Assembly: GCA_014529385.2 (NCBI GenBank)
Contig: CM043966.1
Location: 37,302,739 to 37,366,738 of the forward strand
DNA length: 64,000 bases
Source of the DNA: Adiantum capillus-veneris
Lineage: Eukaryota > Streptophyta > Polypodiopsida > Polypodiales > Pteridaceae
Reading direction: 5' to 3'
Positions within the stretch are counted from its first letter, which is position 1. Each line of letters opens with the position of its first letter. Positions 49,424 to 62,099 of the stretch are shown here, one piece after another. The notes under the pieces are model-generated. The model was given only the letters and a program-made list of their open reading frames with translations, ran no database searches and was not told where the DNA came from. The position numbers were made by a program, and so were the translations under genes.

Positions 49424-51033
49424 CATGAAACTCTCATCTTGCAAAAAAAACTAATTCTTCCATAGGTTGACTGATCCGGTTGACTCCTGGGGGGGTCGCT
49501 TAAACCAATCCTCCATATCCTGATTACTAGTTGATGGCTTGAGATTATTTTGAATAGTTTGAAATGTGGCTTCATCAGGAAGGATTTCTTTATACTTTCC
49601 TGCCTTTTCAAAGCAGAGTTTAAGGCAGTCCAGTGGGTTACTGGAGATCTCCATTGTCTCGTCATCACTACTGTCATCTGAAATAAATCCATTCCTCTCC
49701 TTCTGATACTTGGAGATAGTGGCCAGTGCAAAGTCCTCCCGCAAACAAAAAATACTTTGTATATCATGAAGGAAAATGTATGACCTATCTCCAAATTTAA
49801 ACTATGGCACTCCTGGTAGCATTAAGGTGGCTTGCCGCTCATTGAAACCTGACACATCTAGAGGTAGCTTGATATCTGAGGTTTTCACCCAGAGAAGATT
49901 GCTTCGTTCCACCTCTTTTGCTTCTTCTTCAAGATCAATGGACTCCTCTATCTCCGTCACTTCAATATATTCCTCATCCTTTTCCTCTTTTTCATCTGCT
50001 GGTAAATCGTGTTCCTCCATGACCTCCTTAGGGTCTTTCATAAGACTTGTAAATAATCCATTTAAAAATATTAGAAATCCAAAGGATTCTTGAACCAGCT
50101 TGCACTCTCGTTCATGTAAGCTGTACCAATGGGGTCTGTACATAAGAGGCAACTGATTGTACTTCATGTAAGATTGTCTTTTAGGATCACAGTCTTTTAA
50201 ATGGACTACCACCATTTCACCAACATTAACCTTGCCCTCTTGAGTGTGAAGCTCAAACTTCTATCGTTCCAGCTTCAAGTGTTCACTCTGTTCAGCTATA
50301 AACACATCAAGATTAAATGGAGCATTAAATATACAGGAGACCAAGTCAAACTTATCACCAGCCCCAGACGAAACTGCAAAATCTAAAAGCCTTTCATCAA
50401 TCACTGTAGGGTCTTCATAAATAATTGCCTCTTTTTTCTTTTGGATTATTGCAACACATTGGGCACTCTGCAAAGTAGGTGCTGAAAAATCCACATCTCT
50501 CTTCAGTGAGTCCGGTAAAGTAAATTTTGGAGTAGAAGGGGACTCCATTTCGACAGATGGATCGGTATCAAGCTCCTTTAAACCTAGAGCAGGCTCCTCC
50601 AAACTCAGGGCAGGCTCCTCCGAACCTAGATCAGGCTCCTCCAAACTCAGGGCAAGCTCCTCCAAACTCATGGCAGGCTCTGCACCAGATATATCAATGG
50701 GTTCTATGAAGTCTACATTCCTCTTCATTGAAGTTTTTAACAGCTCTAGTAGTCTTCTCAGAATGTTTTCTTGGCCAACGATGCGCTCGGGATCTATTTC
50801 CTGCCTCTTCCTCCTATGTAATCTTAATCCTGCCATTTACTTTATACTCACAAATATAAGTTTCATCAAACATAAATAAAAAGAAGAGCACCACATGATC
50901 ATATAAGTCTTGAACAAACTATAGCTAGGTATTTCACAATTATTCCCAACTAATCATATACACAATAACATAAGATGATTATCATGGATAGAATGCAAAA
51001 TTGCTTTATAGTTGTGAAGAGCAAAAGCCATAC

Positions 51034-51102
51034 AAGTGGATCACGGCACACAAAGTACATAAACCAAAATCCATAGAGCTACTGGCGCACCGTGATCCAC
51101 TT
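51034..51102. repeat. Inverted-repeat unit R1
   Basis: Arms AAGTGGATCACGGCAC (51034-51049) and GCACCGTGATCCACTT (51087-51102), 14 of 16 pairs, with a loop of about 37 bp. It lies within the proposed first intron of the minus-strand gene. Confidence 0.85.
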
Positions 51103-51165
51103 GATGGGCTTTTATACAATGGAATAGCTACCAAAACATCAAAAAAAACGTTTGTACAATTTTAA

Positions 51166-51234
51166 AAGTGGATAACGGCACGCGGAGTACGTAAATGAAC
51201 GTCGACAACACTACTAACGTGCCGTGATCCAATA
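51166..51234. repeat. Inverted-repeat unit R2
   Basis: Arms AAGTGGATAACGGCACG (51166-51182) and CGTGCCGTGATCCAATATT (51216-51234). Same family as R1, 130 bp away. Confidence 0.85.
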
Positions 51235-51441
51235 TTGGTTGTTGAAATGTTAAATGGTCTTTTACATTTTGAAGCACAATTCCTAATCACAACTAAACTA
51301 TGGACCAAATGAAATGAAGAGGTTGACTTTACCTTTGCCAGGACTAGACATTACTCTTGAAGTAAAGATTCAGGACTGGGAATGTTGTTGTTGGACTTCA
51401 AGCTCCTGATTCCTGCACCTTGAAGGAGGCAGAGGCCTTTT

Positions 51442-51446
<5 letters not shown>

Positions 51447-51523
<77 letters not shown>
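51447..51523. promoter_or_regulatory. (CT)~38 tract upstream of the minus-strand gene
   Basis: Read on the gene's sense strand this is (GA)n, ending about 95 bp before the proposed ATG at 51351. GA tracts are recognised by plant BPC/GAGA-type factors; a regulatory role is inferred. Confidence 0.45.
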
Positions 51524-51525
<2 letters not shown>

Positions 51526-51644
51526 TTTCATACAATAATAGACATTACCGTTAGCGTTTTTAACGAGAGGAGACGAGAGGAGAGAGATAGAATGAAATAG
51601 AGAGAGAGAGAGAGAAAGAGAAACAGACATAACAAAGAGACGAC

Positions 51645-51695
<51 letters not shown>

Positions 51696-51849
51696 GCAAC
51701 CAAGGTGCAAAGCTCCTTCAAGCGTTTTCATCCAATTTAATTCCACCACGAGAGGTATTTCCAAAGTGTTTGTTGAGGTAGAAGAGAGAGAGAGAGAGAG
51801 AGAGAGTTCTTGAGTGTCTGTTGGATTTGAAAGAGGAAGAAAAGAGAGT

Positions 51850-51895
<46 letters not shown>

Positions 51896-51939
51896 GTGAG
51901 ATAGTGTTTTTGATTGTTGGTTTGGTTTGAAAGAGGAAG

Positions 51940-52026
<87 letters not shown>

Positions 52027-52107
52027 GAGGGGTCGTGAATTGGAGCACGGTGCACGATGGACTATTTTCTTTACTCAATTTTGAGCGCGTGTGTCGTGAT
52101 ACATACA

Positions 52108-52182
<75 letters not shown>
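51524..52182. repeat. Spacer of GA and CA microsatellites
   Basis: GA tracts at about 51599-51616, 51648-51690, 51784-51808, 51856-51892 and 52116-52182, and (CA)~39 at 51942-52020. GAAAGAGGAAGA words recur between them (51829, 51929). No gene; long frames are low-complexity artefacts. The last GA tract is the target of the Ty3 element 2. Confidence 0.85.
52035..52107. repeat. Inverted-repeat unit R3 (diverged)
   Basis: TTGGAGCACGGTGCACG ... GAGCGCGTGTGTCGTGATACAT. Its middle, ACTATTTTCTTTACTCAATTTTGAG, resembles that of R4. It sits between a CA and a GA tract. Confidence 0.6.
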
Positions 52183-52187
<5 letters not shown>

Positions 52188-53075
52188 TACAATCTAATAT
52201 CTAGCTTGACCACATGATTTTCTCATATTAAACTGATCATTTAATGTGGGAGAATAAACGGGAACAAGAGTTAGAATAGAGACATTTGCTTCTAGACCTA
52301 TCTCAACAGGGGACCAAAAGGAGAGATTGTTGCATTTCAATACGGGTCCAAAAGGAGATGGTCTACCAAAGAGCAATGTGCAATAAGTGCTTCTAAACTT
52401 ATCTCAACAAGGGACTAAGAGTAGAGATGGTTACATCTCAATATGGATCCAAAAGGAGGTAGTCTATCAAAGAGCAACGTGCATCTAATGGAGCTTAAAA
52501 GGCCTTAGGGTTAGCTTCATTAAAGACCTCCAATAGTTAGTGTTAAAAGTCCTTTGACCTTAGGCAACCTAGGGCTGAGCTTGAGGTGGGAACCCAACCT
52601 AAGCTTGAGATGCTTGTCGTGCTTGATGACTAAGGTGCTTGAGGTGCATGTCGTGCTTGATGACTAAGGTACTTGAGGTGCTTGTCATACTTAATGAGGA
52701 ACGTGCTTGAGAATCTTTCCATGCATGGGGGGTAAGGTGCTTGAGTCAAAAAGAGACCCTACAAAGTTAATAAGGAAGGTGCTTGAGAAGCTTCCCATGC
52801 ATGGTGGGGTAAGGTGCTTGAGTCAAAAAGAGACCCTACAAACGTAATGAGGAAGGTGCTTGAGAAGCTTCCTATGCATCAAAGTCCCAAAGTTAGGGGA
52901 ATCTTAGACTTAACCTTCCACTCACCCAAAGGGCACCCCTTTTCTCAAAGGGCACATGGGACACATGTCAGACTCTCCCTATGCTTAACCACATGGTGTG
53001 CTTGAATGATATTGGTTGGGCTAAAGAGGGGTCCAATGAGCTTCTAGTTCCACCCCACAAATATCTAGATATTTT

Positions 53076-53128
<53 letters not shown>

Positions 53129-53993
53129 AGGGGTAAGGAGGACACTTGTCCAAAGACTACCCATGTACTTGAATGCATGCTGCATGTGATTGGCTAGGGG
53201 GGAGAGGGGTCCAATGAGCTTGAAACATGTGTAAAACCTACAACTGGTCCCAAGCAAGCAAGGGGGGTGATGGGGGGATATACACCACACACACACACTC
53301 ATTTTGTAGAATGATTCTCACTTGGTGAATGTTGAGGAACTCCACCTCCTTCTCGAAGCTTGTGAGAAGTGAGAGCCTACACCAACACTCTTGGCCATGT
53401 AATGAAAATCCAACCAAGACCCATGCTTCAATGCTTAAGCTTGCCATCTTCTCCATCTTCATTACTATGCTATTATGTATGCTAGCAAGAAGAGTGATGA
53501 TAAGTGAGGAACTATTTCTTTCTCCTATGGAATGTTTTTTCTTGCTCTTCCCTATCCTCATTCCCCGCTAGCTCTCTCCACCTTCGAAGGTATTTGAGGC
53601 CTTGGGACTGAGGCTTGGGATAGTTAATGCTTTCTACAAAGCTTATGCTATGCTTGTGATGCATGAAGCTTTCCATATTCATTGCATCACCTAGGTCACA
53701 AGGAACACAAAAATTGTATTGTACCAAGTCTCTCTTGATGGGAGAAACTATAATACAAATGCCTATTGGAGGGGGAACCGGCTCCGTATGAATCCGGTCC
53801 TCAACTATTGTCATGTTTTCCAAACTCTCTCTCTTGCAAAAGTATTGTTTATGCCAAGTAAACTATGTACCATGTTTATGTTGCTACCATCAATTAAGTT
53901 CACCCGCTTTGCTCACAAAGTAATCTCACATAAGTGCTTCATCTAATTTCCTAATTCCGCTACTCTCAAATTTCATAGGCCATTTCCATTACA
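52183..53993 (+). repeat. Element 2 5' LTR
   Basis: Includes tandem GGTGCTTGAG...CATGCTTGATGA words (52600-52870) and a (CT)24 tract at 53080-53127. Confidence 0.85.
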
Positions 53994-54009
53994 TTGGTAT
54001 CAGAGCATT
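53994..54009 (+). promoter_or_regulatory. Element 2 primer-binding site
   Basis: TTGGTATCAGAGCATT follows the 5' LTR; TGGTATCAGAGC matches the tRNA-Met type site. Confidence 0.85.
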
Positions 54010-54404
54010 TGGTTTCTCTTTTCTTGCTTAAGAAGAGAGGCCCTTAAGTAGCCTACCAATGGTTGACTTTGTTAATTATATTAGGGTAAGTGGGACTGGG
54101 ATCTATTATAGGTTTTGTTGAGCCCAATATGTGGGATATGGTGCACACCTCGGGAGCTTTGGTCTTAATAATGGAGTCTTTTTAGACTTGCCTACAGCTT
54201 TACCATTATTGAGCCATAAGAAGTCTGAAAGGAGCTATCCCTCGGTAATTTCGCTATGTTAGACTCACTCCATTACTCTCTATAATTAACCAATTCGAGC
54301 CGTGGGTGTAGATACTTAATTGCCTATTTTCAAAGGCTAAGAGGAGTAGCAAATAAGGCTTTGAAGTGCCAAGCATACACCAAGTAAACACAAGTTTAAT
54401 TAAC

Positions 54405-55160
54405 ATGGCTGACAATAACCAAGAGAGTAAAATGAACATTGATTTTGATTTTTCACATGAAGGTGCTAATGATGATGCCCCCATGTTTGTTAATTATCTT
54501 GTTATTAGGTTGCAGCAAGCTATGGGCAACCACGCTTTAGAAGCTGAAGTTACTCAACAAATTTGTGCTTATGGGATTTCCTTTCCTCTCCAAGAGCAGA
54601 GAGAGCTTAGGAGGCCTCTTGATGAGGCCTCTTGAGGAAGGAAAGAGTATCTCTTTCTCACCTATGATGGCACCTTTGGTGCTACTGACAAAGTATTGGC
54701 CTTCATCCAAAATTTGATGTGGCCTTTGGAGACGAGGGCTTCAAGGAGTCCTCCAAGCTACACCATGAAGCTATGCACTTCCAAAAAAATCGGCTCGTCA
54801 ATAGTGGGCTTGCCTTTGTGGCAATGGCAAATCCCCAAAGACATGGAAAACTCTACGAGTTTCCATCATGAAGCATTTCCTTGCAAGCGATGCGAAGGAC
54901 AAAGTACTCACCGAATGGCAGAGTTTGAGGCTTCTATCTCATGAGTCTATCCACAAATATGTGGACAAGTTTTGGGATTTATATCTCAAGGCTATTGTCT
55001 TTCAAAAGATAGACTTCACTGAGCAAAAGCAACAATTTTGTGCGGGATTACCCAAAGTAGAGGGCCGAGTATGTCAACTCTCAACGGCCTGGTTCTATCA
55101 CCAAAGTAATCCACCACACCATGGTTGCTTCGGGCATCAATTTCCAACAAGGGGCTAGAC
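54405..55160 (+). pseudogene. Element 2 Gag
   Basis: Starts MADNNQESKMNIDFDFSHEG. Stops at 54635, then LTYDGTFGATDKVLAFIQNL and later SIHKYVDKFWDLYLKAI in other frames. It lacks the Lys/Arg/Ser-rich insert of element 1. Confidence 0.75.
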
Positions 55161-55813
55161 GGAATGTTAAGCCCATGGAAAATAAAGACAAAAGTGATTC
55201 CAAGAGGAGAACCAATGCCCAAAATTCTTACCAAGGCTATTCCAACAACAACAACAATCTGTCCAAGGAGAAGGGAGTTTACGAAGGTAATTATAAACTC
55301 TCTCCTAAAGAGCTAGAAGCTTTTTGTAAGGACCACAAATGTTTTAAGTGTGGGGAGCAAGGCCATGGTTATCATCCTTGCCCCAAGAGAAATGCTAGCA
55401 ATGAGACTCCTAGAGCCTCTATGTTTGAAGATCCAAAAGAGGATGCTCATTGCCAAGGATTTCTCCTTTGCTATGTTTGGGGAAAGATGCAACAGCATGA
55501 CTCCTTTATTTTGTTTGACCCTGGTTCAACTCACAACTTCATATCCACGGAGTTGACCACCAAGCTAGGCATACAAGCCCATGAGATGGGAGGTGCATTG
55601 AAAGCCAATGGAGCTATCAAGGGACAAGACGTCTCAGTTACTTCCTTAATTGGAAAATTGAGGCTTCATGTCCAAAGTTATGTGGACAAAGAGGATTTCT
55701 TCATCTCCCCTGTCAAACATGAGAATATTATCGCTGGGGCACCATGGTTTAGAAGTTCCCTAAAAGGAGAATCTACTTCACCTTCAGGAAGAGAGCATGT
55801 ATATAGATGCTAA
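55121..55813 (+). pseudogene. Element 2 zinc knuckle and protease
   Basis: A 230-residue frame with CCHC knuckle CFKCGEQGHGYHPC, then the retropepsin motif FDPGSTHNFIS and IGKLRLHVQSYVDKEDFF ... IIAGAPWF. It ends at 55813 in a frameshifted tail shortly after the protease. Confidence 0.85.
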
Positions 55814-55859
55814 TGAGTTGGGGAACACCATATCCCTGCAATAGAGGGAATCAAGAGGA

Positions 55860-57560
55860 ATTATAGTTGACTAAGTTCCTAAATGGATTCCAAGATGTTT
55901 TCATTGATGACATCCCTAGTGAGCTACCTCTAAAATGAGGGATGACGACCTTGCATTGAGATCCTACCAAGAAGCTCACCACTTAACAAGCCTCCTTATC
56001 GAGTTTCACAAGCTCAACAAGAGGAGATCATGAGGCAAGTGCATGGATTGGTCTAGCTCCTCTCCATTTTGTTCACTATTGCTTTTAGTGCAAAAGAAAG
56101 ATGACACATATCACATGTGTGTCAGCCGCTAGAGCACTAATTAAGATCACTATTAAAAATAGATTTCCCATGCCGCGAGTAGAAGATCTCTTTGATAATT
56201 TACAAGTTTTGGCATGACAAATAGACGCATTCAAACTCATGGACAAAAATCTTTAGGCCATTCAAATTCTCTTGAAGAGTACAAGCGACACCTCCAGGTA
56301 ATCTTTCAAGTTGTGAGAGAGAATAAGCTTTTCATTAATCAAAAGAAAAGTGAATTTCTCCTACAAGAGATTAAATATTTAGGTCACATTATCTCTAAAG
56401 ATGGCACCCATATGGATCCAACAAAGTTAGAGATAATAAAAGAATGGCCTAATCCAAGGAATCTACAGGAGGTACGATGCTTCATAGGTATGTGTGCATA
56501 ATATAGATGCTTCATAGAAAAAATTCTTTCTAATAGCAGTCCCATTACATGACAACAAAAAAAGAATGTTAAGTATTCATGGACTGCAAAAGTGCAAGAA
56601 GCTTTTGAGAAGCTTATCTCTCAATGTGTGCTCAAACTACTAGATCTCTCAAAGCCATCTGAGGTCCAATGTGATGCTTGTGGTGACGCCTTGGAGCTAT
56701 TTTGCTTCAAGAAGGGCATGCCATAACATATGAGAGTCAAAGACTCAACTTTGATAAGTGGGTATTGGGAAAATATGAAAAAGAGCTACTAGCTATTCTT
56801 TATGCCCTAAACACGTGGAAACACTATCTCTTGGAGACTCCATTCATCCTACGAATGGATCACAAAGCCCCAAGAACTTCATGATGCAAACCAAGCTCTC
56901 CGACAATGAGGTGGGAAAATTTTCTTTTGCAATTAACATTTCATATTGTTCACATTGCTAACAAGCACAATCAAGTGGTCGATGCACTTTCACGACCAAG
57001 GGTAAATGTGGTGTCTATAGCAACTCACAATGATCTATCTTTTATGATAGATGAGTATGCTACTGAGCGAGACTTTAAGTATGTAATTACATCCTTTGCA
57101 ATAGGGAAGAAAAAGGAACCATTCACCTTGAAGGATGGTTATCTTCCAAACGGCAATAGGCTATGTGTTACTCACCCATACAATAAGAAAGTCATTTATG
57201 AATCCCATACTTCTCCTTATGTGGGGCAAAGAGGGAATCCATAATCTACTCTTCAAGGAGTAGAAATGTATTTCTGTTGGTCTACCATGAAAATTAAACA
57301 TACAAGAGTATGTTTCAAAATGCATTGTATACCAAAAGTTGAAAATGATTGAGGGAAGAAACTTGGATTGTTTCATTCGATAGTCTTAACAAGAAAACAC
57401 ACTCTATGCCTGTCAAAAAGACTATTAAGTCGCATCAAATGGCAACCCTCTTCAGATCTCAAATTTTCAAGCATCATGGCTTTCCAACTTTCATAGTGTC
57501 GGACAAAGATTCTAGAATGACCAATAACTTCTAGAAGGGTCTCTTTCAGAATCTAGGAAA
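55860..57560 (+). pseudogene. Element 2 RT, RNase H and integrase remnants
   Basis: RT N-terminal words (DIPSELPL, PYRVSQAQQEE-like, RFPMPRVEDLFDNLQ) end near 56205, where the catalytic part is deleted. The connection resumes at 56270 (EEYKRHLQVIFQVVRENKLF; LGHIISKDGTHMDPTKLEII). RNase H follows (YEKELLAILYALNTWKHYLL; 56702-57000), then NKHNQVVDALSRPR and an integrase remnant with TFIVSDKDSRM (57480-57530). The HHCC domain and first catalytic motif are partly lost near 57300-57370. Confidence 0.8.
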
Positions 57561-58742
57561 TAGATTAAATTTCTCTTTCGGCCTATCATCCACAAACGTA
57601 TGACCAAAGTGAAATAACTAATCTAACTATTCTTGATCTACTAAAATCCTATGTCATGGAAGTAGATCAATTTTCTCAATGATAGAAGTACCTACCTCTC
57701 ATAGAGTATGTATACCATGATATTGTACATACTTCTATGGGGAAAGAACCTTTTGCAGTTAAAGAAGGAAGATCCAAAAGTCCCTTGCTACTTAAAGTAC
57801 ATGGGAAGATCTTCGTTGTTGATGAATATAGCCGACACCTACAAGAATCTTTTACAAATATTAAGGGGTTATCCATCTCACAAGAAAGGCAAAAAGGGTT
57901 GCTGCTAATAAGCACAAAAGAGCCTTAGCCTTTAAGGAAAATCATTGGGTCTTGCTAAAGTTTCTCAAGGCTCATCTGAGGCATACTACGGGCAAGAGTC
58001 CTACGGACCACCAAGAGTATGATGCTAAACTAGCAAAAAGATACTATGGTCCTTAAAATTCTTAAGCCAGTCAATGAGATGGCTTATCAATTGAAGTTGC
58101 CCAACCATTAGCTCATGCACAATGTTTTCCATGAGAACCTACATAAGCCTTAAAAAGAAGCGCCATCAAAAGAAGCAATAGTTGCAGACCCTCCAAAAAT
58201 CTAAGATCAAGAAGAAGTACTTCAATCTAAGTCCATCCTATGACATGAAGACAAGGTATTAAGAAAGAATAAGATTATCTGACGATATCTTATTAAGTTA
58301 AAGAATTATCCTTTTAAAGATGCTAAATGGATGCAAGGAACCTAGCTTAAGGATAATATGAACCTTGTCAATGCTTACAATGCTGCACTAGAGTAAGCAT
58401 ATGAAAATGCATTTTAAATGAAAAATATTTTTGTCTTATAAGACTAGTTCTGTGCACAAATTTAAGAAGTATGCATGCTTAGGATCATGTTTGTGGTGAC
58501 GACATCTCCCAAACACCAAGTAGAACTTGTCCCTCTACTTTGGAAGTATGATATGGACTAAAGAGTAGACATGCTTGTGGCAAATACGTCTCCCAAGCAC
58601 CAAATGGATTAGTCATCCATCTTGGAATGATGTCAAAGGGTAAAAAGGGATCCTCTACCCGCTAAGTAAACTGGACTAATGACTAGGCTTTATCTTCTCT
58701 ACCTCATACTCGAGGACGACTATGGTTTCAAGAGAGAGTTAA
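57561..58742 (+). pseudogene. Element 2 integrase C-terminal region and 3' leader
   Basis: Fragments such as EYVYHDIVHTSMGKEPF and a chromo/GPY-like remainder are readable in several frames up to about 58150. The purine-rich AAGAGAGAGTTAA just before 58743 is the likely polypurine tract. This segment is what element 1 has lost. Confidence 0.55.
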
Positions 58743-60524
58743 TGTCATAATATATAATATTTAGCTTATCCAAATGATTTTCTCATATTAAATTGATCGT
58801 TTAATGTGGGAGAATAAATGGGAACAAGAGTTAGAATAGAGACATGTGCTTCTAGACCTATCTCAGCACAGCAGCAGGGGACCAAAAGGAGAGATGGCTG
58901 CATCTCAATACGGGTCCAAAAGGAGATGGTCTACCAAAGAGCAATGGGCAATAACTGCTTCTAGACTTATCTCAACAAGGGACCAAGAGGAGAGATGGTT
59001 ACATCTCAATATGGGTCCCAAAGGAGGTAGTCTATCAAAGAGCAATGTGCATCTAATGGAGCTTAAAAGGCCATAGGGTTAGCTTCATTAAAGACCTCCA
59101 ATAGTTAGTGTTAAAAGTCCTTTGACCTTAGGCAAGCTAGGGTTGAGCTTGAGGTGGGAGCCCGACCTAAGCTTGAGGTGCTTGTCCTGCTTGATGACTA
59201 AGGTGCTTGAGGTGATTGTCATGCTTGATAACTAAGGTACTTGAGGTTCTTGTCATACTTAATGAGGAAGGTGCTTGAGAAGCTTTCCATGCATGCGGGG
59301 TAAGGTGCTTGAGTCAAAAAGAGACCCTACAAACATAATAAGGAAGGTGCTTGAGAATCTTCCCATGCATAGGGGGGTAAGGTGCTTGAGTCAAAAAGAG
59401 ACCCTACAAACGTAATGAGGAAGGTGCTTGAGAAGCTTCCTATGCATCAAAGTCCCAAAGTTAGGGGAATCTTAGACTTAACCTTCCACTCACCCAAAGG
59501 GCACCCCTTTTCTCAAATGGCACATGGGACACATGTCAGACTCTCCCTATGCTTAACCACATGGTGTGCTTGAATGCTATTGGTTGGGCTAAAGAGGGTC
59601 CAATGAGCTTCTAGTTCCACCCCACAAATATCTAGATATTTTCAAGCTCTCTCTCTCTAAGGGGTAAGGAGGACACTTCTTCAAATACTACCCATGTACT
59701 TGAATGCATGCTGCATGTGATTGGCTAGGGAGGAGAGGGGTCCAATGAGCTTGAAACATGTGTAAAACCTACAACTGGTCCCAAGAAAGCAAGGGGGGTG
59801 CTGGGGGGATATACACCACACACACACACTCATTTTGTGGAATGATTCTCACTTGGTGAAAGTTGAGGAACTCCACCTCCTTCTCGAAGCTTGTGAGAAG
59901 TGAGAGCCTACACCAACACTCTTGGCCATGTAATGAAAATCCAACCAAGACCCATGCTTCAATGCTTAATCTTGCCATCTTCTCCATCTTCATTACTATG
60001 CTATTATGTATGCTAGCAAGAAGAGTGATGATAAGTGAGGAACTATTTCTTTCTCCTATGGAATGTTTTTTCTTGCTCTTCCCTATCCTCATTCCCCGCT
60101 AGCTCTCTCCACCTTCGAAGGTATTTGAGGCCTTGGGACTGAGGCTTGGGATAGTTAATGCTTTCTACAAAGTTTATGTTATGATTGTGATGCATGAAGC
60201 TTTCCATCTTCATTGCATCACCTAGGTCGCAAGGAACACAAAGATTGTATTGTACCAAGTCTCTCTTGATGGGAGAAACTATGATACAAATGCCTATTGG
60301 AGGGGGGACCGGCTCCGTATGAATCTGGTCCTCAACTATTGTCATGTTCTCTAAACTCTCTCTGTTGCAAAAGTATTATTCATGCCAAGTTAACTAAGTA
60401 CCATGTTTATGTTGCTACCATCAATTAAGTTCACCCGCTACGCTCACAAAGTAATCTCACAAAAGTGCTTCATCTAATTTTCTAATTCGGCTACTCTCAA
60501 AGTTCATAGGGCATTTCCCTTAGA
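58743..60524 (+). repeat. Element 2 3' LTR
   Basis: Begins TGTCATAATATATAATATTTAGC. The microsatellite is (CT)6 at 59647-59658, against 24 units in the 5' LTR. Confidence 0.85.
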
Positions 60525-60553
60525 GAGAGAGAGAGAGAGAGAGGGAATACAAG

Positions 60554-60616
60554 AAGTGGATCACAATGGGCAATAGGGTATTATCACATCTCAAAGTTGA
60601 GCCCACATGCCGTGAT

Positions 60617-60618
<2 letters not shown>
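60554..60618. repeat. Inverted-repeat unit R4
   Basis: AAGTGGATCACAATGGGCA ... GAGCCCACATGCCGTGATCCA. It follows the GA tract that element 2 split and is followed by (GA)32. Confidence 0.8.
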
Positions 60619-60685
<67 letters not shown>

Positions 60686-60924
60686 GGGGTAGGGGGTAAA
60701 GTCTCAAACAATACAAAACAACATTTCTCACAGTGCACCTTGGAGTCATTAACAAAGTACTGAATCCAATGTCTTAAACTAGAGGGGATGGTTAGACGGA
60801 TAGTTAGGGTGTCTATACAGGCTCTAAACATTGTAGCCATGTGGAAGAGATGGTGGGGAAAACACCAAATGACAATTAAGGGGGAGAGAGATAGTTTGAG
60901 AGAGAGAGAGAGAGAGAGAAACAA

Positions 60925-60958
<34 letters not shown>

Positions 60959-60960
60959 GG
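60618..60960. repeat. GA tracts and unassigned spacer upstream of the H3-like gene
   Basis: (AG)n at 60619-60681, 60897-60919 and 60928-60949 with about 200 bp of ordinary sequence between. No gene. Confidence 0.8.
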
Positions 60961-60968
60961 ATTTCAAG

Positions 60969-61166
<198 letters not shown>

Positions 61167-61190
61167 TTTGCATTTTTCTCTTTCAGTGGA

Positions 61191-62020
61191 ATGGCAAGAA
61201 CAAAGGCAACAGCAAGGAAGGCAGGGAAAGGACCAGGGCTTGCAAAGAAAGCATGTGGAAGGTCTGCTAGTAAGGAGAAAACTTCAGGTAAAACAATGAA
61301 GATATTGAAGGGACCAAGAATGAAGAATATTCAGAGAAACATGGGTTTATTTAGAGAGATCAGAAAAGCTCAAAAATGTATTGAGCTTTGTGTCCCTAAA
61401 CTTCCTTTCCAAAGAGCAGTAAGGCAAATTTGCAAGGAAGCATGTGCTGGTACAATGAGATGGAAGGTTGTTGCCCTGCTCTGTCTTCAAGAAGCAGTAG
61501 AAGATTTTTTAGTGGAGTATTTTAATGATATCACCATTGTTGCTACTCATGCTCATCGGGTGACAATAATGGACAAGGACAGTGAGATGCTCAAGAGAGT
61601 ACGTTGGAGATACGATAAGCTCCTTATCCCTAATGAGTTTATTGACCCTAACATGAAGGATATATTGCTAATACCACCAGGCCGACGGGATCATGGGGTT
61701 AATATTCATGAGGCTACTCATGATGTGAACACCAAAGCGAGAGCTGAGCAAGAAGAAAGACGTTCCCTGGAAGCAGACAAATTAAAGAGGATACAGACTG
61801 CTGCTCCTGATGAAGAGGCCTAGAGGAGAAATTATGGGCAAGTTACCACATACTTAAATGAAAGAAACAATGATATTTTACATTCCATGAAAGAAGAACT
61901 GTTAGCAACCATTCCCCTTGCTGATGGTACTAGGCAAATAGCTCTGGATTCTATTGATATTGGGATTTTAAAAGATCCCAATGCACAAATTACAGACTCT
62001 ATTGTTTATTTATGCCTAAA
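61191..62020 (+). pseudogene. Divergent histone H3/CENH3-like protein with a C-terminal extension
   Basis: The ATG at 61191 opens 210 residues. The start MARTKATARKAGKG keeps the H3 tail ARTKxTARK, with Lys at the K4 and K9 positions but Ala instead of Ser10. The histone fold spans about residues 54-138: FREIRKAQK (alpha-N), PKLPFQRAVRQI (alpha-1), VVALLCLQEAVEDFLVEYFN (alpha-2), HAHRVTIMDKD (loop 2/alpha-3). Loop 1 (CKEACAGTMRW) is one residue longer than canonical H3 and has the Trp that CENH3/CENP-A carry there. The tail is about five residues longer than H3. After the fold come about 70 extra residues, then a TAG (61821-61823), then 65 more codons in the same frame to a donor GTAAGT at 62021. 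Histones H3 lack such an extension. The gene is probably part of the large mobile element. Confidence 0.85.
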
Positions 62021-62099
62021 GTAAGTGCTCTTCTCTACCTTTAAGAATCTTCTATTTTTTGTATTTGGTCTCTAATTAAATCCTTGTTTTTTATATTAG
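62021..62099 (+). other. Proposed intron joining the H3-like and protease-like parts
   Basis: GTAAGTGCTC ... TTTTTATATTAG, 79 bp, good plant splice sites. The exons on either side are one base out of phase, so either an indel has occurred or the two parts are separate genes. Confidence 0.5.

Larger units (their letters stand above)
52183..60524 (+). mobile_element. Ty3-type LTR retrotransposon (element 2), inserted in a GA tract
   Basis: Same family as element 1. Its LTRs are 52183-53993 and 58743-60524. The outermost bases are mutated (AG for TG at the left, AGA for ACA at the right). GAGAG lies on both sides (52178-52182, 60525-60529), consistent with a 5-bp target duplication in a GA repeat. 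Gag, knuckle, protease, RNase H and integrase remnants are present but full of stops, and RT is largely deleted. It is older than element 1, judging by decay. Confidence 0.88.

Noticed and set aside
51370-52217. Frames up to 175 residues
   Set aside because: Low-complexity translation of GA and CA tracts in the spacer.
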